64,000 nt of DNA from positions 98,709,461 to 98,773,460 of the forward strand of contig CM044307.1 of NCBI GenBank assembly GCA_024291935.2, written 5' to 3'. The notes below the pieces were generated by a model. The model was not told the origin of the DNA. It did not search any database and was given only the letters and a program-made list of their open reading frames with translations. A program made the position numbers and the translations under genes. Positions 22,564 through 33,174 of the stretch are shown here, piece by piece (position 1 is the stretch's first letter; each line of letters opens with the position of its first letter). The DNA is from Okapia johnstoni (taxonomy: Eukaryota; Chordata; Mammalia; Artiodactyla; Giraffidae).

Positions 22564-22778
22564 GGCTTCCCTGGTGGCTCAGTGGTTAAGAATCCACCTG
22601 CCAATGCAGGAGACTCAGGTTCGATCTCTGGTTTGGGAGGATCCCCTGGGGAAGGAAACAGCAACACACTCCAGTATTCTTGCCTGGAAAAGCCATAAAC
22701 AGAGAAGTCTAGAGGACTCCAGTCCATGGGGTCACAGAAGAGTGAGACAGGACTTAGCAACTAAACAACAACAGCAAA
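22564..22778 (+). mobile_element. Bov-tA SINE with 11-bp TSD
   Basis: Near-consensus head 'ggcttccctggtggctcag', B-box-like 'ggttcgatctc', body, and 3' '(aac)n'-like tail. Direct repeats 'acc[a/t]ctacata' at 22553-22563 and 22779-22789. Confidence 0.93.
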
Positions 22779-22789
22779 ACCTCTACATA

Positions 22790-24015
22790 AGATGTGTTGA
22801 TGTTGATGTTTCTTTGGATGTACAGGTAGAAATGTGTACTGGTTGCAAGGTTTGTGAGTTTGGAACAGAGAGAGGTCTAGAATGGAGAAGGTTTAGGAGT
22901 CATTAACATACAACTGGTTTTTGAAGCCTTAGGAGGGATTGAGCCCATCCAAAGAATGCATAGAATAGTGTTTCATAAAGAGGAGGAGAGTATAGTAGAA
23001 TTCACTAGAGGTCATTTGCAAACTTTGCATTCTAATCTTCTGCCTTGCCTCCCAGCATCACAGGGGTGGAGAAGCAAGCAAGCAAGCATGCATTCTTTGA
23101 AATGCCACCCCCCTCACACGCCCCCAATTCCGTATCATATTTATGATATATGAAGGGAGAGTTATTCTTTTATAAATTAATTTCAAAACAGTATGCTAAA
23201 TAATTCAGTTTGAATAGAAGAATAACAGTGAAATTAGGACCCATGTTAGTTAAGGCATATTTCTAGTGAAGGGAGTGTTTCACCTATGGTACTGGACTGA
23301 TGAATGCCATTCTGTGGTTAAGACCACATCTGGAGTACTAAATCCATTTCTAAGGTCATTTTCTAAGAGGATGAGTAGGAACGTCAGAGGCCTTTCATGG
23401 TTTCCAGTGAGGATAGGCTGTCATGACTACTCCTTCTCTGGAAAGGAGAAGGCTTGTCAGTAGACTACAAGAAGGCAGAAGATGAACAAATGGGTGAATA
23501 ATACTGGGAGGTAAATTATGGCTCCTAGAAGCATCATTTTCCATTAGTACTGTTGCAACTGTGTGCAAAGTAGTTAGCAAGGAAGTTAACTGTCATTTAC
23601 TGTGACTTCTTCAGCAGAACCTGGGTGACGACACGTCAGGGATATGATAACTGAGGATTTCTCCTTGGGAGGGAGGGACCGAGAACTTCTAAGCAATCTT
23701 CTGACACATAGCCTTTCAGACCAACCGAAGTGCACAGAAGTTTGCCGGGTAGATTATATGTTATCAGAGTAGGAGAGTCCAATATTAAAAAAAATTAATT
23801 TATGGAGAAAGTATTTCTTGAAATGTCATTTGTCACTGGTTGTAAAGAATTATTTGATATTAGAAATAACCACAGCAAAATTTAGTTGGCAAAGATAGTA
23901 AAAATGAGAATAAAAAAGGAGACACAGAAAAAAATAAAATCCTTACAAAATGTGATACAATTAGCTCTTTTTTTTAACTTGCCTACATTGATTTAGCCAT
24001 TATTTTCCATTGTAT
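22790..24015. other. Unassigned 1.2-kb stretch
   Basis: No recognisable repeat or gene. A small 'gcaagcaagcaagcatgcat' run is near 23075. ORFs of 61-65 codons look random. Confidence 0.4.
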
Positions 24016-24026
24016 TATAATAATCT

Positions 24027-24248
24027 AGGTCTTCCCTGGTGGCTCAGTGGTAAAGAATCCACCTGCAGTGCAGGAGCCATAGGAGATGGGGGTTCAATAC
24101 CTGGGTAGGAAAGATCCCCTGGAGGAGGGTATGGCAACCCACCCCAGTATTCTTGCCTGAAGCATCTATCTCAGGGACAGAGGAGCCTTGTGGGCTACAT
24201 ACAGTCCATAGGGCTGCAAAGAGTCAGACATTGAAGTGACTTAGCATG
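24027..24248 (+). mobile_element. Bov-tA SINE with perfect 11-bp TSD
   Basis: Head 'gtcttccctggtggctcag', body 'cctggaggagggtatggca', 3' end 'gagtcagacattgaagtga'. 'tataataatct' is repeated at 24016-24026 and 24249-24259. Confidence 0.93.
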
Positions 24249-24259
24249 TATAATAATCT

Positions 24260-25184
24260 GAGGTTTAGGAATTATGTTCTTGTTACAAGCTATTAATTTT
24301 TACATTATATATTTCTGTCCTATAAATATGCACTTTTAATTTTTGTATTGCTTTACTATACTTACAACAATTAGACAACTTTTATTTAGCTGATTTTTGT
24401 TATCCCTGCCAGTATTCTGTTCCACCACTTCTTTATTCAGTATCTCTTAAATTTGATTTATTACTCAAACACCTAGAGTATGCATTCAAATTGTTTGTTT
24501 CATAAATAGGTAGTTTGAGTTACTGAAGATATCTTTCTATTGCTTCACGTATGAATAAAAACATGGCTAAATATAAAGGTACTGGTTGGTCATTAAAATT
24601 GTAGGCAGTGCTCGATATTTTAATAGGAATTCAGTTTTGCAGATGGGTAAGATAACAAATTAATGTCTTTCTTTTTTATTGATAACTGATTTTCCTAACT
24701 TCATGCTTTTTTTGACAGTTTATCTTTGTACAAAAAATATTAAATATATTATTCCTCTTAGATAGAAGGGTAAAAAGCCTGTTATTAATTAATTTGAATT
24801 TGTTAAAGAAACCAGTGACCTCTTTTGATCTTCATGTATAGCTTTACCAAGTTTTCTTTCATAATTACCACATATTATTCAATATATATTGAGATTCTTA
24901 TTGCTTATTTTTCTGGCTTCTGCATTCAGTATACCTAAAAATCTTTTATTAGTGATCTGCTCTGCTATCTCTATAAAAATTTTCTTCAGACATAATTTGA
25001 GCTTTTTGCACTGTTTTGCTCATGCGTTTTTCTAGTTTGATGTCTGGGTTACAGTTTTAACCAGCGTATCAGCTGTACCCTTAATTCAGCTGGTACCGTG
25101 TTAGTACATATGTAGCCTATCCTATTTGAAATAATTTATCTCAGCACATTGCTTTTGCTGGAGGCAATGTTCAGTGATACACCA
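24260..25184. other. Unassigned AT-rich stretch
   Basis: Very AT-rich. Nothing recognised. Confidence 0.4.
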
Positions 25185-25275
25185 TAGTTATAAAATTAAG
25201 CATATACCTCTCATCTGACACAGCAATTCGCTCCTAGGTATTTACCCTAGGAATCAGAAACATAAGACTCTGATT
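25185..25275 (+). mobile_element. L1 fragment, forward
   Basis: 'ttaagcatatacctctcat', 'ctgacacagcaattcgctcc' and 'taggtatttaccctaggaa' match the familiar L1 ORF2-end/3' region. Only about 90 bp is left. Confidence 0.6.
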
Positions 25276-25364
25276 TTGAGGTGAGACAACACACTGCAGG
25301 AGTGAGTGAGAAGCCTCGTATATTGTGAAAGAACTTCTCTGTTTAATAAATGGAAGCATATATG

Positions 25365-25420
25365 TGTGTGTGCTCAGTCACTTAGTCATGTCCGGGTCTT
25401 TGTGAATCCATAGAAGGATA
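25365..25420 (-). mobile_element. BovA fragment, reverse
   Basis: 'gtgtgtgctcagtcacttag', 'tcatgtccgggtctttgtg' and 'aatccatagaagg' match the reversed 3' end of a BovA unit. Very short relic; a similar scrap lies at about 26770-26796. Confidence 0.55.
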
Positions 25421-26836
25421 TATAGGATACATTATTTTTCCTCTGTTTAATTTCATGGAGCTTATAAAGTGTGGCACTTCCTACGATTCTAGACAGGCTC
25501 TTTACTATACTTAGTTTTTGATTGTAGTGGGGTTTTTTTCAGTCTTTTTCATGGTATATTAATAAAAATATGTCAGGAGAAGGTATTTTAGGAAACTACT
25601 GTTATTAGTTAAACTATTTAAGTATTTTTTATTTCATTTATTTAAATATTTTATCTCTTTATGTAAAATAAAAATCATAATGGGCTTTTTTTATAGATAT
25701 GAAATTTAAAGTATGTTTCTAAAATAGATCATGAGAATATCCTTTGATGCTAAGTAGCTCCATCTATCTATGTAAGATTTGCATTTCAAGGGGTGAGCAA
25801 TAACTGTATTTCTTTCTTGATTTGGACAATGTTGTGTTAAATGTGATGAGGAACTCCCTTTTTTATTTAAAAACATTGACAATCTGGGCTGAAGTGTTGT
25901 CTTTTGGTTAAAAACTAGTGTTGCAGCAATTTTTGCTGATTTTAGTATCATTAAACTTTGTCAAATGAGATAGTATCTAAAACCAACACTTTGTTAGTGG
26001 TAAGTATTACATCATTCATTCTGCATGAAACTGAGGCTATTTCTTTTCCTTTTATTAGTAAGCATTTAGACTACTTAGCCAGGTGGCAATCATTGGTTCT
26101 TGTGAAAGCTGGGAATGTTTGACTCAGTTAGTAGAGTGAGGGAAACAAAAGCAGTGATAAAGTAGCCAAAAGTGTTTGATGGAACAAATTGTTTGAAGAC
26201 TGGGGATAAGTCCAGGAGGCTTGGAAAGTGGAACTCAGTGAAAAAGGATGCATGCAACAGAAGTCAGCCACATGTTCTGGTGGAGAGGAAGGAGACTGCA
26301 AGATGTCATCTCCAGCGACTGTCATCTTCTCTGTAAATTTAGAAGCAGAGTTACTGCTCAGTAAATACTCAGTGAATGAGTTGAGGGCATTGAGAGAGGG
26401 GGAAAAAAGACTGAGAAGTTCTGATGGTAAAGTTTGGGGTCAAGTGTGGAGGAGAATGCAATAAGGAATCATTTAAGAAGGCATCAAAGGCTTACTGAGC
26501 CTTAGTGAGGTCTTGGTGGGGTTATATGTATGTTCTTGGTCAGTTACAACAGGCTTTTCTGGTAGTTCTTGACAGAGGGGGACAAAGGAAAGTAAAACTC
26601 CAGGATAAGCGGGACAACAGTGACTGCTCAAGTGACTAGGAGACCAAGAAATTTTATGGGAAAATGGAACAGGGGTTAAGAAACCCTGATTCTGAAAACT
26701 TAAACTGAAAATCTATACATACATACATTTCTATACAAGAAATCTATACAAGATTAGCTAAATGTTCTGGGTGTGTGCTCAGTTACTCAGTCATACTTAA
26801 GGTCAAAATACAGGAACATATTCTAGGAACCATTAG
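25421..26836. other. Unassigned, perhaps old repeat at 26120-26650
   Basis: No gene. The purine-rich part at 26120-26650 resembles the old repeat type seen at 11-12 kb. The 78-codon plus ORF 26228-26464 sits in it and is not credited. Confidence 0.35.
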
Positions 26837-26849
26837 TAAAGAGTGGTAA

Positions 26850-27055
26850 AGAAAAGTGAAAGTGTTAGTCACTCAGTCAGGTCCAACTCTTTGTGACCCC
26901 ATGGACTGTAGCCTGCCAGGCTCCTCTGTCCATGGGATTTTCCAGACAAGAAATTGCCATTTTCTTCTCCAGGGGATCTTCCCAACCTAGGGATCGAACC
27001 CGGGTTTCCTGCATTGTAGGCAGAGTCTTTACCATCTGAGCCACCAGGGAAGCCC
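26850..27055 (-). mobile_element. Bov-tA SINE, reverse, with 13-bp TSD
   Basis: 'gtgaaagtgttagtcactc' at the left, then 'ctcctctgtccatgggatt', B-box complement 'gggatcgaacccgggtttc', and head complement 'ctgagccaccagggaagcc'. Direct repeats 'taaagag[t/a]ggtaa' at 26837-26849 and 27056-27068. Confidence 0.94.
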
Positions 27056-27199
27056 TAAAGAGAGGTAACCTGTTCCCCGATTGGCAAGCTGATAATATCA
27101 GCAGCCAAAACAAAATCTGTCAGGCTAGTCCATCTTCTGCCATTATTCATGTTAGTTGAGGGCTACTCTGTGTTGTGTATTTTGCTTGTATGAGATGTT

Positions 27200-27325
27200 G
27201 ACAGATGTTTTCTTACCGAGCTAGATAGTATGTATTTTTGGCTTTGTGGGCCCTATTCTCTATTACAGCTACTGAAATCTACCATTATAGCAAGCAAACA
27301 GCCATACACCATATGAAAATGCTTT
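27200..27325 (+). mobile_element. hAT-type MITE remnant
   Basis: 'gctagatagtatgtattt', 'ttggctttgtgggccctat', 'cagctactgaaatctacca' and 'caaacagccatacaccata' follow the order of the common hAT non-autonomous element that contains 'ggctttgtgggcc'. It breaks off before the second terminal repeat. Confidence 0.55.
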
Positions 27326-27489
27326 TACATGAAAACTATAGGTTGTTTCCCAGAAACATTAGTGTGAAATCCCCATTAAAAGTCAACATAAAGAAATATC
27401 ATTATAAACAGTGCTGCAGTCCTTGTAAAAATAAACTGTCTAGTCTCCTGGATGTTAAAGAGTTTTTTTTTAAAATCTATCTACAGGTA

Positions 27490-27536
27490 TCTCTACCTGT
27501 ATGTATGTATCTGTGTGTATACCCACACATGCACAA

Positions 27537-27568
<32 letters not shown>

Positions 27569-27600
27569 ATATGTCTGTTTATTATATTATATAATAATAT
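27490..27600. repeat. Compound microsatellite (GTAT)n/(TA)n/(TG)n
   Basis: 'tgtatgtatgtatctgtgtg', a clean (TA)12 at about 27537-27560 and then 'gtgtgtgtatatgt'. A 118-codon plus ORF running through it is not a gene. Confidence 0.9.
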
Positions 27601-27646
27601 AATACTGTTTTTGGCTTTTAGGATATAATATAATAAAGAGACATAT

Positions 27647-27840
27647 GACTTCCCTGATAGCTCAGATGGTAAAAATTCTGCCTGCAATGTAGGAGTCCTG
27701 GGTTTGATTCCTGGGTGAGGAAGATCCCCTGGAGAAGGAAATGGCACACCACTCCGGTATTCTTGCCTGGAGCATCTCATGGACAGAGGAGCCTTTGCAG
27801 GGGTTGCAAAGAGTTGGACACAACTAAGTAACTAACATGG
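27647..27840 (+). mobile_element. Bov-tA SINE
   Basis: Head 'gacttccctgatagctcag', B-box-like 'gggtttgattcct', body 'gagaaggaaatggcacacc', and 3' end 'gttggacacaactaagtaac'. A small deletion removes part of the 'gcctggtgggctacagtcc' region. Confidence 0.88.
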
Positions 27841-28502
27841 ACAATACTGTGATAGCCTCTGTGAGAAATATATAGAAATTAAAAAAGTAGTCTGTCTTCC
27901 TAGAAATGAATATCTATTTGAAGAAGGAAGTGGAAAAAAGGCAGATTGGAAGAACGGAATTAATTATAAAATATCATGTCATTGGACAGTGAGCTACTGT
28001 TAAAAAGGTCACTTAATGACTTTGAGTGCAGAATGCCTGTGCACCAAGCAGGGAGATTTTTCTGCCTTTGGACTTGAGATTCGAGACAGTAGCCAACAGG
28101 GAACCCTTTTCTAATGTGCAGCATTTCAGCTACTCTTGTGCTTTGGAAAGACAAAATAATGACTCATTTTTCCAGGATTATTATTTCTACCACTTAATTT
28201 TGCTAAATATCATATAGTCTGAATAGTTATTAAAAGTCAGAAAAATCTAAAAATTAAATGGGCACTTTTCAAACGGAGTCACATTTTGACTAGTATGATG
28301 ATGGTCTCCCGAAATATTTGATACCTTGAAAGTAGTGCCCCATTATATTTGATATCAACTCCCTTTTCTTCTTTTAAAATATTTTATTGAATTATAAATT
28401 AAATTTATGTGGCAGTAGATTCTTAAGTCTGTTGATTCTATTTTGGGAAGTTATACCTATGAAAAATAAAGACCAGTGGATAAATCTGATTTAGCGTTTG
28501 CC
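27841..28502. other. Unassigned sequence
   Basis: No clear element. Two opposite 63-64 codon ORFs around 27960-28217 overlap each other and look random. Confidence 0.4.
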
Positions 28503-28512
28503 ACATTAGAAT

Positions 28513-28782
28513 TGGAAGGACTGATGTTGAAGCTGAAACTCCAATACTTTGGCCACCTCATGCGAAGAGTTGACTCATTGGAAAAGACCCTAATGCTGGG
28601 AAGGATTAGGGGCAGGAGGAGAAGGGGACGACAGAGGGTGAGATGGTTGGATGGCATCACCGACTCAATGGACATGGGTTCGGGTGGACTCCGGGAGTTG
28701 ATGATGAACTGGGAGGCCTGGTGTGCTGTGGTTCATGGGGTCGCAAAGAGTCGGACACGAATGAGCGATTGAACTGAACTGA
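28513..28782 (+). mobile_element. BovB LINE 3' end with 10-bp TSD
   Basis: Starts at 'tggaaggactgatgttgaa' and ends in '(actga)n'. It covers the BovB C-terminal coding segment ('gaaaccccaa'-type, 'gccacctcatgcgaagagt', 'aggaggagaaggggacgac', 'cggacacgaatgagcgatt'). Read in frame it gives about 90 codons of the BovB C-terminus with [10 protein letters not shown] and [14 protein letters not shown] 'acattagaat' lies at 28503-28512 and 28783-28792. Confidence 0.93.
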
Positions 28783-28792
28783 ACATTAGAAT

Positions 28793-29227
28793 AAGCATTT
28801 AAAATTGCTAAACCATATTTTGAAAGTAATCAAAAAGTAGCATGTCAAAAAAAAAAAGGATTATAAATTTGTTCCCTTCTGATATCATAGAACAGTATGT
28901 TGAAAGGGCCAGTGCTATCTATCACTTTCTACTGGTAATTTTACAATAAAATGTAGTCTGTGATTCTAGATGGAAAATTGTATTATCAGTTGTTCAGTGT
29001 CATGATGGTGGTGTCTATAACGTTTCCTGAGCAATTTGGTTGCTACAATCACTGTTCAGCTTCCATTTGTGTTTTGCCTTTCTTATTGTCAAATTCAAGA
29101 TTTCTGTTGTTCTAGCTGACCAAAAAAGTTTGTATGTAAGCTTTTATATATAAGCTTTCAAGATGGTGGGTAAGATTCAAGTTGGCCTTTTAAGATATAT
29201 GTGATGTTAAACTATCACACAATGTTG
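28793..29227. other. Unassigned sequence
   Basis: No gene or recognisable element. Confidence 0.35.
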
Positions 29228-29238
29228 ATAGTAAACTT

Positions 29239-29240
<2 letters not shown>

Positions 29241-29273
<33 letters not shown>

Positions 29274-29335
29274 CTTTTAGTTGGGGGCTAATTACTTTAC
29301 AATATTGTAGTAGTTTTTGCCATACATCGACATGA
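29241..29335 (-). mobile_element. Very short L1 insertion with T33 tail and TSD
   Basis: The plus strand begins with 33 T (the complement of a poly-A tail), then 'cttttagttgggggctaat', 'tactttacaatattgtag' and 'gccatacatcgacatga', the terminal bases of the ruminant L1 3' UTR. Perfect 13-bp repeats 'atagtaaactttc' at 29228-29240 and 29336-29348 border it exactly. A long uninterrupted tail and perfect TSD indicate a recent event. Confidence 0.93.
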
Positions 29336-29348
29336 ATAGTAAACTTTC

Positions 29349-29994
29349 AATGACATAAAGTGAGAAACATTCTCCCAACCCAGAACTATTGAAAAGAGAT
29401 GTTGTTCTTTAATGATGACAGGCATGATGAAGGAAAACTTGCTATGAACTGCAATTATAAAGAGAGTGATTCTAGTTAGACTGTGGTGATGGGCATCCGA
29501 TTAACAGAGAAGGAAATATTATTGTAAATGGAAAAGGGAAGGCTTTTCATTTCTAATAATTCTATGTTGAAGGATATCTGAGGATATGACTATGAAGGAT
29601 TCGTTCCTGAGACTGGGTTTAACATTTAAAAGCATTTAGAAATATTAAAACTTGAATGAATGAAATCATAAAAGGTATGTAATTTTTGCAGATAAAAATA
29701 TAGGAGGGAGCATTAATATGATGGATGAGAACATCAGTGCACAAAGTTAATAGCTTCACTTGATGGATATCATCAAATTATGGGTTAAGTTTGACTGTAA
29801 ATATTTTTTTAAAAAATCAATTTGGATAATTTTAAGATAATGGAACCACAGCTTGATAGCAAATGATGCTTTTTTAAAAGGTTAAGCTGTGTATTTTTAT
29901 ATGAACATAATATAAGCCAGTAGCATGAAGCAGCTGCTAAAAATAAAAACCTTAGGCATGCGAGAAATGTAATAAAGATCAAAAGAATCTTTTT
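29349..29994. other. Unassigned sequence
   Basis: No recognisable element. Short random ORFs only. Confidence 0.35.
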
Positions 29995-30715
29995 GATTCC
30001 TACATTGTTGGTGGTAGTGTAAATTACAGCCACTATAGAAAACAGTAGGGAAGTGCCTCAAAAAACTAAAATTAGAGTTGCCATGTGATGCAGCAATCCC
30101 ACTCCTGGGCATATATCTGGATAAAACTCTAATTCAAAAAGTTACATGTACCTCAGTGTTCACAGAAGCGCTATATCACAATAGCCAAAGTGTGGAAGCA
30201 ACCTAAGTGTCCATTGATAGATGAAAGAGTAAAGAAGATGCATATATGAACACAACAGAATACTACTAAGCCATTAAAAAGAATGAAATTATGCCAGATG
30301 CCGCAACATGGGTGGACCTAGAGATGATTACACCAAGTGAAGTCCAAGAAAGACAATATCACCTGATCACTTACATGCACAATCTGAAATATGACACAAA
30401 TTAATTTATTTATGAAACAGACTCTCAGATGTAGGAACAAACTTATGGTTACTAAATGGGAAAAGGGGTGAGGGGGTAATGAATTATAGGTTTGGGGTTA
30501 GCAGATAAACACTACTGTATAGAAAATAGATAAAGAATAAGGATAGCATAGGAACTATATTCAGTATCTTATAAAAATAAACCATAATGGAAGAGAATAT
30601 AAAAAAGAATGTCTCTATCTACCTACCCATATTGTATAACTCAATCACTTTGCTCTACATCAGAAACTAATGCAACATTGTAGATCAGTTATACTTCAAA
30701 AAAGAAATAGATTTA
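29995..30715 (+). mobile_element. L1 ORF2 end and 3' UTR, forward
   Basis: Typical order: 'cctacattgttggtggtag', 'gcagcaatcccactcctgg', 'caatagccaaagtgtggaag', 'ccattaaaaagaatgaaat', 'atgggtggacctagagatg', 'acttatggttactaaatgg', then the 3' UTR and an A-rich end ('cagttatacttcaaaaaag'). About 720 bp, diverged, no ORF. Confidence 0.85.
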
Positions 30716-30762
30716 AAAATATTCCTAGACTCTTAGCACACTGTGATGTACAATCCACATCC

Positions 30763-31000
30763 AGAGGCTCGCGCCTCTCTCTGTGAGCTGTGATTTAACA
30801 GAGCGCTTAATATGTCAGACGGGGTCCAAATGAAGCTGGAAGCTGACCAGTTTTCCTCAGATATTCGACTTGCCGATAGAAAAGATGCTAGAATTGTTTT
30901 CTGTCAAGTAGAAGCTTCAAGAAGCAGACTCGATTCTCCTAGAAGTTATGGGCGGCCACTGCCAAACATATATAATAAACTGGAATCTTTGGTTTGGTAG
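30763..31000 (+). other. CpG-containing segment with a 62-codon ORF, unassigned
   Basis: Unlike the AT-rich, CpG-poor surroundings, this short segment holds several CpGs. It starts with a perfect 6-bp stem (agaggc-tcgc-gcctct, 30763-30778). An ATG at 30812 with A at -3 opens 62 codons to a TAG at 30998. The product is hydrophilic (about a fifth D/E/K/R in the first half, SRSRLDSPRS in the middle) with no signal peptide, membrane segment or motif I recognise. It begins about 50 bp after the end of an L1, so 3' transduction or a retrocopy piece is one option; an unrecognised exon or a conserved non-coding element are others. Confidence that it is coding is low. Confidence 0.25.
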
Positions 31001-31009
31001 AGATTAAAT

Positions 31010-32704
31010 GGAATAACTTCTGTTATACTTTTAAAAGTCAAAGATACCATGGTTATTTAATATAAATGAAAAATTTGAGAGAGCAAAAAGAAAGACAACC
31101 CTGGGTAAGAGCTAAGATAGGGTTTCACTGGGGATCTCACTCTTGATTAGCTTCTGCGCCTATTAAAGCATATTGTTTAGACCTCAGGCCTCTGTTTCAA
31201 TACTGAAGTGGACTTAATAGTGACACAGTGTTGAGTGTTACTCAACACTGATATAAAAGATTATATAACAAATTGTAACTGTTAGCATTACAAAGGAAAA
31301 GTCAGGAATAGTTCTATGTGGGTTTTTTTTCCCAAATCAAGCAATGCAGTGAAGTACAATAAAAAAGGCAGAACACAAAACTCACAAAAAATGAGAGCCT
31401 GTCTCCTTTGAAGGTTTTCATGAACTAGCAGTATTATAATTTTTAATACTATTTCTCTTAGTTTTTTACACTATTTCACTCAGTTTTTTATACTATTTCA
31501 CTTAGTTTTTTTACACGACTTCACTTACACTATTTCACTTAGAATTGAAAACAGAGGTGCCTTTGGCTACATGACTGCCTTTATAATATGCTCAATGGTT
31601 CCTACAATCTCATGGCTAATTGTAAGAATTTTCTTTTTCTCCTTGTTTATTTTCAGAGAGATGGGCTAAAGGGTTGTGTTCTTTAGAGCTTCACGAAGAT
31701 GTAGTAGATCTTTGTTTGAACAAATTGATCCTCATTTCTTTAGGATCTGTTAAGTGTATGAAAGTTTAGTTTGGTGTGAGTCAGGGGAAAGGAAATGTAA
31801 GGATACTGGGTAACAAAAGAGAGAAAAAGGATGACTAACATGTTATACTCTTTAACGCCTCTCTACTTCAAAAATGAATCTTGAAAGGACTCTTTATTTC
31901 TCCCTCAAATCCAATATCCAGACACACACAGATATGTAGACTCATTTTGTAATCTAAAAATGTAATAGGAATCTGAGAATACACTTTGTATTATTACATG
32001 ACACAATGTTCTTTTTTTTTCTTTCTCAACTGAGTTTATAGTCAGTTGTTCGGTAATGTTAACACATTGTAGTTATTCTTAGTTTGTTATTAAAGAAAAT
32101 ATCGGTACTATTAGACATCTTCAGGGAAATTTTTTAAAAACATGTTACCAGATGAGTGAACATTTATCCTTTCCAAGAATATAAAATTTGTGACTCATTT
32201 TTATCTTTGGTTTTCCACTGTAAAGAATGGGTGTCAGCTTCCTATGTAATTTTGATTTGTTTATCCAGCAGTTTTGTTTGTCTGTACAGTTTTATGTGTG
32301 CCAGTTGTGGTCAATATTTGGTTTCCATAAAAGGGATGAGTTTTCTTTGAGGCTATCTTTCTTGCCATTGCCAAACCCACAACTGATGCACCATTACTTT
32401 GACTTTTGTTCTTAATTTAAACTTGGCACAGATCCTGTCTTTGGTGTAAAATATGAAGCAAACTCCATTTTGACCTGGAATCTGGGGAGGAAACTATTTG
32501 CTTAACATTCTCTAAAGGGCTATATACACAGGATGTTTGTGTTGCTCTAAGTTAGAAGTGCTACCTGAATGTGCCTGTACCCACAAGTTCAGGGTTGGTG
32601 CTGCTATTAAAAAAAAAAAAATCTAGCCAAGTCCATTTTTCTCAATTTATAGGTAAAAGCAGATAAAGACACACCAAAATGTCTCAGTTTAATGGAATGC
32701 AAAG
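31010..32704. other. Mostly unassigned sequence
   Basis: Contains the tandem repeat at 31441-31541 (listed). ORFs of 62-64 codons at 32156-32415 overlap in different frames and look random. No gene seen. Confidence 0.4.
31441..31541. repeat. Degenerate about 22-bp tandem repeat
   Basis: About 4.5 units of the form 'ttttttacactatttcacttag', with changes such as 'ttctctt', 'ttatact' and 'acacgacttc'. Confidence 0.85.
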
Positions 32705-32900
32705 CAATTCATTCAAATGGCCCAGTATAGGATTTAGATCCAGATGGCCTGAGTTTGAATTCTGACTCTATCACTTATATGCCCAGACTAGTTATTTCCT
32801 CTCCCTGAGTCTTTGTTTTCTCAACTGTCAAATGAGATATCAAAAGTTTCAACCTCATAGAGGTCTTGGAAGGATTAAGTTAAGGGAATCTGAACAGGGA
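32705..32900 (+). mobile_element. MIR SINE, forward
   Basis: Good order: 'agatccagatggcctgagt', 'ttgaattctgactctatca', 'ctccctgagtctttgtttt', 'caactgtcaaatgagata', 'gtcttggaaggattaagtt'. Confidence 0.85.
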
Positions 32901-33174
32901 TTGATACAGAGTACACCTCATACTCCTTCTCCTCATCTATCAAAATTGAATATAGAAGTTAATTCCTTTTGGCAAGACTATGGGATTTAAGGTCTTTAAA
33001 AAGAGTTAGCTTTGGGTATTCTGGCTTCACTGTCGCCCTGCTCTCACTCACATAGTCAATGACATAGTCTTTACTTCTTTACTTCTTCTCTAGTGAAGTG
33101 AATGGTAATGCAGTGACCTGAAGGTGTTAATACATCTCTAAGATGTGAACCATTCCATCATGCAGTTCAGTTCA

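Noticed and set aside
22564..22640. Possible tRNA gene (A- and B-box-like motifs)
   Set aside because: It is the tRNA-Glu-derived head of a Bov-tA SINE. It lacks a full cloverleaf and continues into the BovA body; the same applies to all other heads.
27238..27594. 118-codon plus-strand ORF
   Set aside because: Runs from a hAT remnant through a TA/TG microsatellite; the C-terminal half is a repetitive YIYIYIY-type peptide.
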